DNA of 64,000 bases from an uncultured Gemmatimonadota bacterium (GCA_902826615.1 CADEFN010000010.1:56161-120160); one strand, 5' to 3'; numbered from the stretch's first letter, positions 1 through 9,329 are shown. Notes: generated by a model from the sequence alone, not told the origin. A program made the numbers and translations.

Positions 1-816
1 CTCGATGCGCCGATGTGGCAGCAATATGTGCGGTGGACGTCTCGTGTGCTGGCGGGAGATCTGGGGACCTCTTTCGCCACCGGAGAAGCTGTTGGCGACG
101 TGTTGCGCCGAGCTCTGCCAATCACCCTTGGCCTCGGCCTGGTCTCGCTCGCCCTCACCTTCCTCATCGGTACTGCGGTCGGTCTCTGGCAGGCACAACA
201 CGCTGGCTCTCGAGGAGACCGGCTGGCGACCACGATTGGCATTACGCTCTTTGCCGCCCCCAGCTTCTGGCTTGCGCTCGCCCTGGTCGCGGTCTTTACC
301 TATGTCGCCTCGCGATCGGGCTGGCCGGTCTGGCTTCGCCTCCCGGCGATGGGCGTGGAAACCCCGGCGTCTACCCTGAACGGACTCGCGCGCCTCAGTG
401 ACATCGCGCGGCATGCCGTCCTCCCCGTGACCGTGCTCTCGCTCATTGGAGCGGCCGGCCTCGCTCGTTATGCCCGGGCGACAGCGCTGGAGCTCCTGCA
501 CAGCGACTGGGTGCGCACGGGTCGAGCCAAGGGTCTCTCGTCAGGCGCGGTCATGCGGCGACATGTACTGGCCAACGCGCGGCCGCCACTCATCGTCCTG
601 CTCGCGCTCTCCCTGCCAGGCACCGTGGCAGGCTCGGTCTTTGTCGAGAGTGTCTTTGCGTGGCCCGGGATGGGACGCACCATGCTGGCCTCCATCGGCG
701 CGCGCGACTACCCCGTGCTGATGGGCGTCACCCTGGTGTATGCCGCCATCGTCATCGTGGCCAACTGGCTGTCGGATGTTGCCACGGTGTGGGCCGATCC
801 CCGGCGTCGGTCATGA
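1..816 (+). CDS. ABC importer permease, DppB/OppB type (5' end outside window)
   Basis: Inner-membrane permease of a peptide/nickel-type ABC importer. The frame is open from base 1, so the true start and roughly the first 50-60 residues lie upstream; 271 residues are visible. The family hallmark GDLGTSF is followed by several hydrophobic segments. The cytoplasmic coupling loop (EAA motif) reads VRTGRAKGLSSGAVMRRHVL, the part that docks on the ATPase. The stop overlaps the start of the next permease (ATGA), so the two are translationally coupled. The binding protein and ATPase genes are presumably outside the window. The substrate cannot be read from the permease. Confidence 0.93.
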   Translation, partial: LDAPMWQQYVRWTSRVLAGDLGTSFATGEAVGDVLRRALPITLGLGLVSLALTFLIGTAVGLWQAQHAGSRGDRLATTIGITLFAAPSFWLALALVAVFTYVASRSGWPVWLRLPAMGVETPASTLNGLARLSDIARHAVLPVTVLSLIGAAGLARYARATALELLHSDWVRTGRAKGLSSGAVMRRHVLANARPPLIVLLALSLPGTVAGSVFVESVFAWPGMGRTMLASIGARDYPVLMGVTLVYAAIVIVANWLSDVATVWADPRRRS

Positions 817-1652
817 CGCGGGGTGCGCGCCTCGCGGTGTGGGCATTGGCGCTGACCGTCGTCGCCAGCATTATCGTGCCCGCCCTCGCCCGCCGGGATC
901 CACTGGCCATCGAGGACGTGATCGCACGCCGTCTGCTCCCTCCCCTTGCCACCAATCCTGATGGCGGCTGGCACCTGCTCGGGACCGACCGGTTCGGTCG
1001 CGACCTGTTCATCCGTACGCTGCTCGCCGCACGCATCTCCCTGTTTGTCGGCCTGGCGGGGTCGGTGCTCGCCGGGGTGCTCGGCGTCCTCATTGGCGCG
1101 GTGAGCGGGTGGAGCGGGCGCGCCATCGATCGGGCGCTGATGAGCCTCACGGACACCTTCCTCGCCATTCCGCGTCTGGTGCTGCTCCTCTTGTGTGTCG
1201 CGCTGTGGTCCCCCGGTCTGGTCACGGTCGTCGTGGTCCTGGCCGCGACAGGCTGGATGAGTGTGGCACGGCTCGTCCGCAGTGAGGTGCAAGGTCTCCG
1301 GCATACCGCGTTTGTCGAAGGGGCACGCGCCCTGGGCACCCTCGAGGTCCGCACCTTGCTCCGTCACGTCCTGCCTAACGCGCTCGGCCCCGCACTGGTG
1401 GCCGTCACACTAGGTGTGGGCAACGCCATCCTGCTCGAGAGTGGGCTCGCCTTTCTGGGCCTGGGCGTGCAGCCTCCAACGCCGAGCTGGGGCAACATGA
1501 TTGCCGGCGGCCGTGACATTATCGTGACCGCTCCCTGGGTCGCCCTGGCACCCGGGCTCGCCGTGATCGCCACCGTGCTGTTATGCACCGTGGTTGGCGA
1601 CGCATTCCATCAGCGATTGCTGGGACACGCGCGGCCTCCAGTCGACCCCTGA
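813..1652 (+). CDS. ABC importer permease, DppC/OppC type
   Basis: Second membrane subunit of the importer, 279 aa. ATG at 813 overlaps the preceding stop by four bases and is preferred over in-frame starts further upstream. The N-terminal hydrophobic anchor is followed by the DppC-type segment HLLGTDRFGRDLFIR, then the TM domain with the coupling loop FVEGARALGTLEVRTLLRHV and the C-terminal FLGLGVQPPTPSWGNMI, all typical of the DppC/OppC family. It would form a heterodimer with the upstream permease in the cytoplasmic membrane. Confidence 0.94.
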   Translation: MTRGARLAVWALALTVVASIIVPALARRDPLAIEDVIARRLLPPLATNPDGGWHLLGTDRFGRDLFIRTLLAARISLFVGLAGSVLAGVLGVLIGAVSGWSGRAIDRALMSLTDTFLAIPRLVLLLLCVALWSPGLVTVVVVLAATGWMSVARLVRSEVQGLRHTAFVEGARALGTLEVRTLLRHVLPNALGPALVAVTLGVGNAILLESGLAFLGLGVQPPTPSWGNMIAGGRDIIVTAPWVALAPGLAVIATVLLCTVVGDAFHQRLLGHARPPVDP

Positions 1653-1715
1653 TCTCCTTGCGCCCAGCGTCAGGCTGGTGTTTCTTGGGAATTCCTCACA
1701 GATCAGGAACGCCTT

Positions 1716-2294
1716 ATGTCGTCACTGCTGGAATCCCTCACCTCGCAACTCACTGGCGGCGCCGCCAAGCAGCTGGCGCAGCAGCTTGGTACCGATGATG
1801 CCGGTACCAGTGCCGCGATTGGCGCAGCCCTCCCCGTGTTGCTCGGTGCCCTGGCCAAGAATGCCGCCAGCGCCGACGGCGCAGCTGCGCTGAGCAATGC
1901 CCTCTCGAAGGATCACGACGGCAGCATTCTCAATGACGTCGGTGGTGCTGTGACCAACTTCCAGAGTGGGGCGGGCGCCAAGATCCTCAAGCACGTGCTC
2001 GGCGGAAAACAGGATGCCGTCGCGAGCGGACTCGGCCAGGCGGCCGGGCTCGACGCCGGCAAGGCAGGTGCCCTGTTGGCTATGCTCGCTCCGGTAGTGA
2101 TGGGCGCGTTGGGCAAGGCACAACGCTCGGGTGGACTGGACGCCGGTGGACTGGCCGCCATGCTCGGACAGGAACGTCAGAAGATGGCGCCCGCCGGTGG
2201 TCTCGGTGGCCTGCTCTCCTTCCTCGACGCCGACAAGGATGGGTCGGTGGTCGACGATGTGCTCGGCATGGCCGCGAAGTTCCTCCGGAAGTAA
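1716..2294 (+). CDS. DUF937 family protein
   Basis: 192-aa protein rich in Ala, Gly and Leu without a signal peptide. It shows the DUF937 pattern: an N-terminal helix, repeated G-A-L-P-V-L-L-G-A-L-like helical hairpins and a C-terminal LLSFLDADKDGSVVDDVLGM segment that looks like a dockerin or EF-hand-like D-x-D-x-D-G loop (near residue 170). The molecular function of the family is not established. It starts a run of four small same-strand genes (1716-3257) with spacings of 8-29 bp, so co-transcription is likely. Confidence 0.8.
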   Translation: MSSLLESLTSQLTGGAAKQLAQQLGTDDAGTSAAIGAALPVLLGALAKNAASADGAAALSNALSKDHDGSILNDVGGAVTNFQSGAGAKILKHVLGGKQDAVASGLGQAAGLDAGKAGALLAMLAPVVMGALGKAQRSGGLDAGGLAAMLGQERQKMAPAGGLGGLLSFLDADKDGSVVDDVLGMAAKFLRK

Positions 2295-2323
2295 CCCCGA
2301 ACCCCCACACTGGAGTCCCCACA

Positions 2324-2527
2324 ATGTCTGTCGCCAAAGTCACGGAAATTACTTCCTCCTCGCGCAAATCATTCGACGACGCCATCGAACTCGGCCTCAA
2401 GCGCGCGAACAAAACACTCCGAAATGTGAAGGGCGCCTGGATCTCCGGCATGAAGGTCGACTGCGAGAAAGGCAAAATCACCGCATATCGCGTGTCGATG
2501 AAGGTCACCTTCGTCCTCAGCGACTGA
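2324..2527 (+). CDS. dodecin family flavin-binding protein
   Basis: 67-aa protein of the usual dodecin length. The fold elements VAKVTEITSSS-KSFDDAIELGLKRA and the C-terminal strand YRVSMKVTFVLSD match the family. Dodecins assemble as hollow dodecamers that bind FMN, riboflavin or lumichrome and act as flavin storage and protection. The conserved aromatic that stacks on flavin is plausibly the Trp in GAWISGMKV. It lies 29 bp after the DUF937 gene and 11 bp before the LysM gene. Confidence 0.92.
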   Translation: MSVAKVTEITSSSRKSFDDAIELGLKRANKTLRNVKGAWISGMKVDCEKGKITAYRVSMKVTFVLSD

Positions 2528-2538
2528 GCCACCACACA

Positions 2539-2790
2539 ATGACAAATCCCAAAGAACCACTCCCGGACTTCTCCGACGTATCGTCGGGAAGTTCGTCAGA
2601 GGCATTGAGCCGCGAAGAGGTGGCCATTCCTACGTACACCATCGTGAAGGGCGATACGCTGTCGAAGATTGCCAAGCACCACTACGGTGACGCCGGCAAG
2701 TGGAAGGCCCTCTTCGAAGCCAATCGCGACGTCATCAAGAATCCCGACCTCATCCAGATCGGGTGGGTTATCAAGCTTCCCCCACTCTGA
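2539..2790 (+). CDS. small LysM-domain protein
   Basis: 83-aa protein. About 30 residues of Ser/Glu-rich linker are followed by a single LysM domain (YTIVKGDTLSKIAKHHYGDA ... NPDLIQIGWVIKLP), the arrangement seen in the BON/LysM potassium-binding-like proteins, but the BON domain is missing here. No signal peptide is visible, so it may act in the cytoplasm or be exported by an unrecognised route. ATG 2539 is chosen because it gives the shortest overlap-free start after the dodecin stop. Confidence 0.85.
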   Translation: MTNPKEPLPDFSDVSSGSSSEALSREEVAIPTYTIVKGDTLSKIAKHHYGDAGKWKALFEANRDVIKNPDLIQIGWVIKLPPL

Positions 2791-2798
2791 GGCCACCC

Positions 2799-3257
2799 AT
2801 GCGCTTCCGCACTCTGCTCCTCGCCACGCTCGCCCTCTCGGCGATTGCGGCCTGCAAGAAGAAGGAAGAGGCACCCGCCGCAGCGGTGACACCACCGCCG
2901 CCACCGCCCCCTCCAGCTCCAACCGTCAGCAGCATCGAACTGGGCAAACACATCGGACCCAACAAACGGGTCACCGATACCACCAGCACCTTCGGCGTTC
3001 GCGATACTTTGTACCTCGCCGTGCTCTCGGAGAACACCACCGCGGGTTCGAGCCTCGTGGCCAAGTGGACCTTCCAGACGGGACAGACGGTTGACTCCGC
3101 GTCCCAGGTGATTGCTGCCCCCGATGCCGCCAATCCGGTGACGGTCACCGAGTTTCACATCAGCAAGAAGACCGCGTGGCCGGCCGGGAAGTACAAGGTC
3201 GAGGTCATGCTCGACGGCGCCTCCAAGGGCGTCCGCGATTTCGAGATCAAGAAGTAG
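2799..3257 (+). CDS. putative lipoprotein with proline-rich linker
   Basis: 152 aa. The signal peptide MRFRTLLLATLALSAIAAC ends in a lipobox (IAAC), followed by a lysine/glutamate patch and a run of about eight prolines, then a globular domain of about 110 residues ending GKYKVEVMLDGASKGVRDFEIKK. The C-terminal half looks like a beta-sandwich domain that could act extracellularly. No family was recognised. The 3' end overlaps the convergent mannosidase gene by 11 bp. Confidence 0.8.
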   Translation: MRFRTLLLATLALSAIAACKKKEEAPAAAVTPPPPPPPPAPTVSSIELGKHIGPNKRVTDTTSTFGVRDTLYLAVLSENTTAGSSLVAKWTFQTGQTVDSASQVIAAPDAANPVTVTEFHISKKTAWPAGKYKVEVMLDGASKGVRDFEIKK

Positions 3258-5880
3258 CGTCGAGTCTCAGCGTCACCACCGCGTGCGGCCCCACATGGAG
3301 CTGCACGCGGTTCTCGTTTGTGGCGAGCGCACCTGACACCGTCTCATCCAGACGCGCGAGCCAGGCACGGGCAAGCCCTGGCAACGCACACTGCGCCACA
3401 ACGTGTGAGCCCGTGACGTTGGCAAAGCGCACGATGATGCCGCGTCCATCTTCCGCCGGCTTGCATGCCAACAGCCGCAGACCGCGCCCCATCAGGGTCA
3501 CGCCCTCCATTTCACCAATGCTGCCATCCTGTAGGGTGATGCCCCGCACGGGAAGCAACACATCCTCTGCCGTGCGCTCGATGGCGTCACGTGTGGCAGG
3601 GATATCCGGACCATGCAGCAACACCGCGAGCGTCGCTTGGAAAGGCCCCTGACATTGCGCGAGTGGCGTGGCCACCGGCCAGCCGGCGTGCCCGGCACGC
3701 TCCGGCAAGGACGATCGGCTCAGCTCTCCAACGGCACGAAGCAGCGTGACCGCAACGTCTCCATCGGGCGTCGCCTCGTACTCGGCGAGTCCATCCGAGA
3801 AGACACTCACCCCGCTCGATGCACTGAACAGGGAGACGTATCGATGCAGAGGCGCCGTCGGCGGGATGATCTCCACATCGCCAGCCTCGGGCGCCGCCAC
3901 GCCTGACAGCCGCGTCACCGGACCAAAGGCCGCATCGGCCAGGTGGGTGCTCGACGCATGGCGCGTGCGAATCACCGCACGGAGTCGGTAGTCTGTCAGG
4001 CGGTTGTCGCCGCGGAGGCTCAGCCGTATCCACGGTGCATCGGCATCGAGCGAAACGATCACCTTCACGTCTATCGTCGCCGCCGCATGTGTCGTGAGCG
4101 CGCCCGTCGCCTGCCCGATCTCGCGTTCGGCGACGGGCACGCGAAAGAGCAGCTCCAGCGAGGCGCGAAGCGGGCCACGCTCAGCCACTCGCACTCGCAC
4201 AATCCTCCCCATCTGGGTGGTGCCGGGCACGGCAGAGTGCGTGTAGAGATCACCTCGTTCTCCTTGCGACTCAAAACCGAGCACATCGGTGAGTGTACGA
4301 CCGTCGCGCGAAATGCAGAGGCCATCGGTCTCACTGCACCACACCTGCAGCCGCCCATTGTCCAGTACTCCGCCGACGACCTTCACCCGGTGAGGAGGGC
4401 GGCGTCGCGAGGCACGTGGGACGATGGGCAGTGTGCACACTCCAAGCGGCGGCAGCGACTCGGTGTACACCAGCGCCCGCACTCGCTGCACCAGGAAGTT
4501 GCGCGGATACCGACGGGTGTGTTCGTCGCGCACAAAGACCTGCTCGCTGGACAGGACCTGCATGGGTAGCGCCTGCTCTCCCACCGACACCGCGACCGGC
4601 TCGAGCGCGGGCAGATCACTCCCCGACCCCGGCCCCACTGCCACACGCCCCAGCGCGTAATCAATCTCGACTTCGGCCACACCATTGCGACTGCGCGCCG
4701 CCGGATTGGTCAGCACCACCACGGGGTGCGTCGCGTCTGCTGTCAACCGTTTGGGAGACACGAGGGCGCCGAGGGTGCGATGCCGGAGTTCCGTCGCCAG
4801 CTCCTGCGCGCGGCGCATCCGGTCGTCCATGGCGAGCGCGACACTATCGACCGAACAGCCGCAGAGCGTGTCATGAGGGTGGCTTTGCAGCACCAGACGC
4901 CACGCCGCACTGAGCCCTGCCTCCGGCGTGTTGACCCCTCGCCACGTCGCCAGCGCCGCCCATGGCTCCACCTCGCCAACGAGGAGCCGTTCCACCCCGG
5001 CGTTGGCGCGCTTCTGGGCCGCGCGTGTCGCGAGTGTGCCCGGCAGGGCCCAGACGTATCCCGGCGAGGCCCGCAACTCTCCCGACACCACCGGCGCCCG
5101 GTGCGAGCTGGCAAATTCGGTGAACGCTCGTGCAAAACCCTGCAGACCCTGCATCACAGCTCGGGCAGGTGCCACGACCTCGGAGAGCGCAGTCCATGCC
5201 GTAGTCGCCTGCTCCTGCAGCGCGTGATGGTCCGCGCCGTTGAGCACAAGCAGCTCACCCGACGTGCTGCGTTCCCCAAGCACCCGTTGCAGCTCGTCCC
5301 AGCGGAGTCGCGCGGCGGCCGCATCGGTGGGCAAGTTTGAGCCGAATTCGTAGCCCGATGGCGGCAAGTGATACAACAGCACTTCAGTGCCGTCGGCTGC
5401 TCGCCAGCGAGCCATGTCTCCAGCAGGCCAACCTCGCCCGCCATATCCCCGCCAGACCACTGCCAGCGGAAACCCGAAGCCCGCGGCAAGTATGGGCGCC
5501 ACTGCAGGATGCCCAAAGGTGTCGGGGCAATACAACACCGCCGGCGGAGTGGCCCCGAAAACGCCTACCGCCTTCCGGCCCGCGAGGAGGTTGCGAACCA
5601 GGGCCTCACCAGAAGGAATCTGATTGTCGGCAAGCACATACCAGGGCCCGGCCTCAATCACCCCCGATTGGAGCGCCGCGGCCAGCGAACTCTGCTGCCC
5701 GGAAGCCCAGGAGAGCAGGTCCTCGAGGATCACCCCCTGCCCGTCGAGCAAAAAGGGATGACCAGACCCGACCACCTCGGCAACCAGGTCCACCAGTCCC
5801 ACGCGGAACTGCTCGGCGGACTTGTACCATTCGCGGTCCCAGTGTGTGTGCGGGACCAGGTGCACGCGTGGGTGGCGCAA
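3247..5880 (-). CDS. alpha-mannosidase-like glycoside hydrolase, family GH38
   Basis: 877 aa, the usual size for bacterial GH38. N-terminal catalytic domain: zinc site HTHWDREW (residues 11-18) and the nucleophile motif CPDTFGH (118-124, Asp120). The motif SHPHDTLCGCSVDSV in the middle is the GH38 HDxxCGCSxD signature shared with MngB-like enzymes. The C-terminal part is the beta-sandwich region. No signal peptide, so a cytoplasmic enzyme cleaving alpha-mannosides taken up from outside is likely. It is divergent from the superoxide dismutase gene, with a 130-bp shared upstream region. Confidence 0.93.
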   Translation of the reverse strand: MRHPRVHLVPHTHWDREWYKSAEQFRVGLVDLVAEVVGSGHPFLLDGQGVILEDLLSWASGQQSSLAAALQSGVIEAGPWYVLADNQIPSGEALVRNLLAGRKAVGVFGATPPAVLYCPDTFGHPAVAPILAAGFGFPLAVVWRGYGGRGWPAGDMARWRAADGTEVLLYHLPPSGYEFGSNLPTDAAAARLRWDELQRVLGERSTSGELLVLNGADHHALQEQATTAWTALSEVVAPARAVMQGLQGFARAFTEFASSHRAPVVSGELRASPGYVWALPGTLATRAAQKRANAGVERLLVGEVEPWAALATWRGVNTPEAGLSAAWRLVLQSHPHDTLCGCSVDSVALAMDDRMRRAQELATELRHRTLGALVSPKRLTADATHPVVVLTNPAARSRNGVAEVEIDYALGRVAVGPGSGSDLPALEPVAVSVGEQALPMQVLSSEQVFVRDEHTRRYPRNFLVQRVRALVYTESLPPLGVCTLPIVPRASRRRPPHRVKVVGGVLDNGRLQVWCSETDGLCISRDGRTLTDVLGFESQGERGDLYTHSAVPGTTQMGRIVRVRVAERGPLRASLELLFRVPVAEREIGQATGALTTHAAATIDVKVIVSLDADAPWIRLSLRGDNRLTDYRLRAVIRTRHASSTHLADAAFGPVTRLSGVAAPEAGDVEIIPPTAPLHRYVSLFSASSGVSVFSDGLAEYEATPDGDVAVTLLRAVGELSRSSLPERAGHAGWPVATPLAQCQGPFQATLAVLLHGPDIPATRDAIERTAEDVLLPVRGITLQDGSIGEMEGVTLMGRGLRLLACKPAEDGRGIIVRFANVTGSHVVAQCALPGLARAWLARLDETVSGALATNENRVQLHVGPHAVVTLRLDATS

Positions 5881-5954
5881 CGATGGGCTCCTGCGGTGAG
5901 CGACGGGCCGACGCTCGCGGCCCGGAAAGGGCGCACGTTACGTTCGCGCTGATG

Positions 5955-5988
5955 CTTGAGCAACCGGGGCGTTCCCGGTAACCTCAAG
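5955..5988. promoter_or_regulatory. imperfect inverted repeat in the mannosidase/sod intergenic region
   Basis: CTTGAG (5955-5960) pairs with CTCAAG (5983-5988), and nested inside ACCGGG (5963-5968) pairs with CCCGGT (5974-5979). The element ends 22 bases before the sod ATG, between divergent genes. It could be an operator or a 5' UTR hairpin. There is no T-run, so it is not a terminator. The regulator is unknown. Confidence 0.35.
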
Positions 5989-6010
5989 ATCTCACCCTGA
6001 CCCGCAATCC

Positions 6011-6616
6011 ATGCCACACACTCTTGGCGCTCTTCCCTACGCCTTCGACGCGCTCGAACCACACATCGATGCGCAGACAATGCAGATCCACCACGGCAAA
6101 CACCATCAGGCCTACGTCAACAACCTCAACGCGGCGCTCGACACCCACGCCGAGTTGCATCAGCAACCCCTCGAAGGGCTGCTCGCCAACTTGAGCGGCC
6201 TCCCCGATGACATTCGTAGCGCGGTCCGCAACAACGGTGGTGGTCACTGGAATCACACCCTGTTCTGGAACTGCATGTCCCCCAAGGGAGGTGGTGAACC
6301 CACCGGCGCCCTGGCGGACGGTATCAACGCCGCATTTGGTGGCTTCGGACGTTTCAAGGAAAAGTTCGCCTCGGCAGGCACGGGACGGTTTGGCTCCGGG
6401 TGGGCGTGGCTCATCAACGAGCCCGCTGGTCTTCGCATCGTGTCCACCGCCAATCAGGACAACCCGATCATGGAAGGCCTTGCCGCGGGGCAGATCCTGC
6501 TTGGCCTCGATGTCTGGGAGCACGCCTACTACCTCAAGTACCAGAATCGCCGTCCCGACTACATCGCCGCCTGGTGGAATGTGGTGAACTGGTCCGCAGT
6601 CAGCGCCCGGCTGTAG
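6011..6616 (+). CDS. sodA: superoxide dismutase, Fe/Mn family (Mn-type residues)
   Basis: 201 aa, standard length. Dismutates superoxide to peroxide and oxygen in the cytoplasm. Metal-ligand regions are visible: [14 protein letters not shown] near residue 30, [13 protein letters not shown] near 75-85, and [13 protein letters not shown] near 165. The GGH pattern in the second motif and the Gln in STANQDN are features of the manganese type rather than the iron type; that metal assignment is inferred. A strong terminator follows at 6636. Confidence 0.96.
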   Translation: MPHTLGALPYAFDALEPHIDAQTMQIHHGKHHQAYVNNLNAALDTHAELHQQPLEGLLANLSGLPDDIRSAVRNNGGGHWNHTLFWNCMSPKGGGEPTGALADGINAAFGGFGRFKEKFASAGTGRFGSGWAWLINEPAGLRIVSTANQDNPIMEGLAAGQILLGLDVWEHAYYLKYQNRRPDYIAAWWNVVNWSAVSARL

Positions 6617-6635
6617 CCCCGCGCCTCGAACGCCT

Positions 6636-6675
6636 GGAGCCCCCCTTCCCACACGAAGGGGGGCTCCTTACTTTT
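6636..6675 (+). terminator. Rho-independent terminator after sodA
   Basis: Perfect 13-bp stem: GGAGCCCCCCTTC (6636-6648) and GAAGGGGGGCTCC (6655-6667), a 6-base loop, then TTACTTTT. It separates sodA from the toxin-antitoxin pair, whose ATG at 6700 must therefore use its own promoter close to or inside this short gap. Confidence 0.9.
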
Positions 6676-6699
6676 CGGATACGCCTTACATGCAATGCC

Positions 6700-6951
6700 A
6701 TGACCGACGAGAGCAAGTCGAAGATCACATACAAGGGTCAGGTGACCGTTCCCAAAATGGTAAGGGAGGCACTCGGCTTGGCCATCGGCGACGAGGTCGC
6801 CTTTATTCTCAGGGACGGGAGTGTCTACCTCGAGCCCCGGAACGTCGACACCCGGGCGCTGCGGGGGGTCGTCAAGCGGAAAGGCAAACCGGTCTCCCTC
6901 GACGACATGCAGGCCGCCATCCGCGACGGAGCCACCAAAGGCGAGCGATGA
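6700..6951 (+). CDS. vapB: AbrB/SpoVT-type antitoxin (VapB-like)
   Basis: 83 aa. Swapped-hairpin AbrB domain at residues 7-50: KITYKGQVTVPKMVREALGL ... GDEVAFILRDGSVYLEP. The C-terminal tail (from about residue 52, charged, with LDDMQAAIRDGA) would wrap the toxin. Such antitoxins bind DNA and repress their own operon. The stop overlaps the toxin start (ATGA at 6948-6951), the normal arrangement of VapBC modules. Confidence 0.92.
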   Translation: MTDESKSKITYKGQVTVPKMVREALGLAIGDEVAFILRDGSVYLEPRNVDTRALRGVVKRKGKPVSLDDMQAAIRDGATKGER

Positions 6952-7346
6952 TTGCCCTCGACACCAATGTCCTGGTGCGCTTCCTCGCCGACGACGATCC
7001 CGTCCAGTCCGCCATCGCCGCCCGCATCGTCGACCGGGCCATTGCCGCCAGCGAACCCCTCTTCATACCCACGGTGGTGCTTGTCGAGACCATCTGGGTG
7101 CTGGCGCGCGCGTACAAGGTGTCGCGACCGGAGCTGGTGCAGATCGTCGACTCAATTGTACGGGCGCGACACTTCGACTTCGCCGATGAAACGCTGGTGA
7201 GCCGCGCCTCGCGCGCCTACCGGGCCGGCACCGCCGACTTCTCTGACTACCTCATCCTCGAAGAGACCAAAGGCAGCGAAGCCGACGTATTACTCACCTT
7301 CGACAAGGCACTCTGGAAGGAGCCGGGCGCTCGCAAAGCCGAGTAG
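6948..7346 (+). CDS. vapC: PIN-domain ribonuclease toxin (VapC-like)
   Basis: 132 aa. PIN-domain acidic residues are present: LDTNVLVRFLADDD at the N-terminus, the Glu in VLVETIWVL (about residue 48) and the C-terminal acidic site DFSDYLILEETKGS with LLTFDKAL. The family cleaves RNA (often tRNA or rRNA) using Mg ions and is neutralised by the antitoxin encoded just upstream. No attC-like site flanks the pair, so it is not part of the cassette array found at the right end. Confidence 0.93.
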   Translation: MIALDTNVLVRFLADDDPVQSAIAARIVDRAIAASEPLFIPTVVLVETIWVLARAYKVSRPELVQIVDSIVRARHFDFADETLVSRASRAYRAGTADFSDYLILEETKGSEADVLLTFDKALWKEPGARKAE

Positions 7347-7361
7347 GGCCGTGCCGCGCGC

Positions 7362-9329
7362 CTAACGCGCGGCCTCACCTTCGAGGTAGGTGTACCCCTC
7401 GAGCCCAGCCACATACTCGGCGATGTAGGTGTTGGCCTCCTGCCGCGAGATGTCCCTGGCGTTGGCCACCTTCCGCCGGAACGTCGTCAGCAGGTCCGAG
7501 GCACTGAACTGTACGTAGTTCAGCACTTCCGTGACCGTATCGCCGTGGACGAGGTGCGTGAGTTCGTACCCGTTTTCGGTGAGACGCACGTGTACGGCGT
7601 TGGTGTCCCCAAAGAGATTGTGCAAGTCTCCGAGGATTTCCTGGTACGCCCCGGTCAGAAAGATGCCAAGGATGTAGTCCTCGCCGTCCCTGAACTTGTG
7701 CAGCTCGAGACTCGGCTTCCCTTCTTTCCCGCCGACAAAGCGGTCGATCTTCCCGTCCGAGTCACACGACATGTCCTGCAGGGTGCCACGCCGGTCGGGT
7801 TTCTCATTCAGCCGGTGCACCGGCATGATGGGAAAGAGCTGGTCGATCGCCCAGCTGTCGGGGAGCGACTGGAAGAGGGAGAAGTTGCAGAAGTAACGGT
7901 CGACGAGTGTGGCCTCCACGTCGCGCACAATTTCCTCGAACCCGTTTTTGCTTTCCGACACGATCTGGGCGATGCGGCTCATGGTCGCCATGAACGTCGT
8001 TTCCGCCAGCGCCCGGTCACGCAGCGAGAGCACCCCCGAATTGAAGAGCTGCTGGGCGCGTTCCTTGTCGAACGAGGCGTCGTGATAAATCTCGATCACC
8101 TTCCGCTTCGGCAGCTTCTTCTTCTGGACAGCCTTGTAGTCCTCCACCATTTCGTGGAGGAGAATGTGGTCCTCTTCCGTGAGCGTGGGCTCGACGTAGG
8201 CGCCCTGTGTTTCCACATCGATCACGCGGAGCAGGAGGAGCGCATGATGCGCCGTCAGTGCGCGCCCTGATTCCGAGATGACATGCGGCATCGGGAGCTC
8301 GTTCTCACGGCACGCCTCGGCGAAGGTGTAGATCACATCGCTGGCGTACTCCTGCAGCGTGTAATTCACCGACGCCTGATTGGTCGAGTTGGTCCCGTCG
8401 TAATCGACACCGAGCCCACCACCCACGTCTACGTGGGTGATGCCGATTCCCATCTTGTGCAGCTCCAGATAAAACCGCGAGATCTCCTGGAGGCCCGTCT
8501 TGATGTACCGGATATCGGTGATCTGACTGCCGAGATGGAAGTGCACCAGCTTGAGGATGTGGAGGCGATCGAGTTCCTCCAGCCGGTTGATGAGTTTCAT
8601 CAGCTCGGCGGTATTCAGCCCGAACTTGGACTTTTCGCCACCACTCTGCGCCCATCGCCCGGCCCCTTCAGACGCGAGCTTGATGCGCACGCCGGCGTTT
8701 GGCACCACACCCAGATCGTCGGCCGCCGCCAGTAGCACCTCCAGCTCCGAGAGCTGCTCGACCACGATGAACACGTTATGCCCGAGTTTCTGGCCCATGA
8801 GGGCGAGGCGCATGAACTCCTCGTCCTTGTAGCCATTGCACACGATGAGGTGCTCCGTGCTTTCGCCCAGCCCAAGCACTGCCTGCAACTCGGGTTTGGA
8901 ACCACACTCGAGCCCCACGCCATGTTTGCGACCGAACTCGACAATTTCCTCGACGACGTGGCGCTGCTGATTCACCTTGATCGGATACACACTCGTGTAA
9001 CCGCCGGTGTAATCCCACTCCTTGATCGCCTGATGAAAGGAGTCACTCAGCGTCTCGATGCGCTTGCGCAGGATATCCGAGAACCGGAACAGCACGGGAA
9101 GCTGGATCCCCTGCTCCTCCAGATCCACCGCGAGTTCGTACAGGTCGACAGTGCGCTCGGGCTGAGCCGGATCGGGGCGGACAATCACCCGGCCGGCGGC
9201 GCTGACGTCAAAGAAGCCGGCGCCCCAGCCGTCAACATTGTAAGTCGCCTTGGAGTCGTCGACCGACCAGGCGGACGCGACAGGTTCAACAGGGGTGGCG
9301 TTGGCGACGCCGGGTCGGGTGCTCGTCAT
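7362..9329 (-). CDS. speA: biosynthetic arginine decarboxylase
   Basis: 655 aa, the usual size. PLP-dependent fold-III enzyme converting arginine to agmatine for polyamine synthesis. The PLP lysine lies in SVYPIKVNQQ. Other conserved segments are GLECGSKPEL, LVHFHLGSQI, HVDVGGGLGVDYDGT and ISESGRALTAHHALL. ATG at 9329 gives an N-terminus ending in the conserved WSVDDSKATYNVDGWGAGFF; the frame stays open further upstream, but that stretch has no family character. The stop codon TAG lies inside a GTTAGGC word (7360-7366). Confidence 0.95.
   Translation of the reverse strand: MTSTRPGVANATPVEPVASAWSVDDSKATYNVDGWGAGFFDVSAAGRVIVRPDPAQPERTVDLYELAVDLEEQGIQLPVLFRFSDILRKRIETLSDSFHQAIKEWDYTGGYTSVYPIKVNQQRHVVEEIVEFGRKHGVGLECGSKPELQAVLGLGESTEHLIVCNGYKDEEFMRLALMGQKLGHNVFIVVEQLSELEVLLAAADDLGVVPNAGVRIKLASEGAGRWAQSGGEKSKFGLNTAELMKLINRLEELDRLHILKLVHFHLGSQITDIRYIKTGLQEISRFYLELHKMGIGITHVDVGGGLGVDYDGTNSTNQASVNYTLQEYASDVIYTFAEACRENELPMPHVISESGRALTAHHALLLLRVIDVETQGAYVEPTLTEEDHILLHEMVEDYKAVQKKKLPKRKVIEIYHDASFDKERAQQLFNSGVLSLRDRALAETTFMATMSRIAQIVSESKNGFEEIVRDVEATLVDRYFCNFSLFQSLPDSWAIDQLFPIMPVHRLNEKPDRRGTLQDMSCDSDGKIDRFVGGKEGKPSLELHKFRDGEDYILGIFLTGAYQEILGDLHNLFGDTNAVHVRLTENGYELTHLVHGDTVTEVLNYVQFSASDLLTTFRRKVANARDISRQEANTYIAEYVAGLEGYTYLEGEAAR

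Noticed and set aside
6700..7346. vapBC pair as an integron cassette
   Set aside because: Toxin-antitoxin cassettes are common in integrons, but no attC hairpin flanks this pair and it is far from the array.
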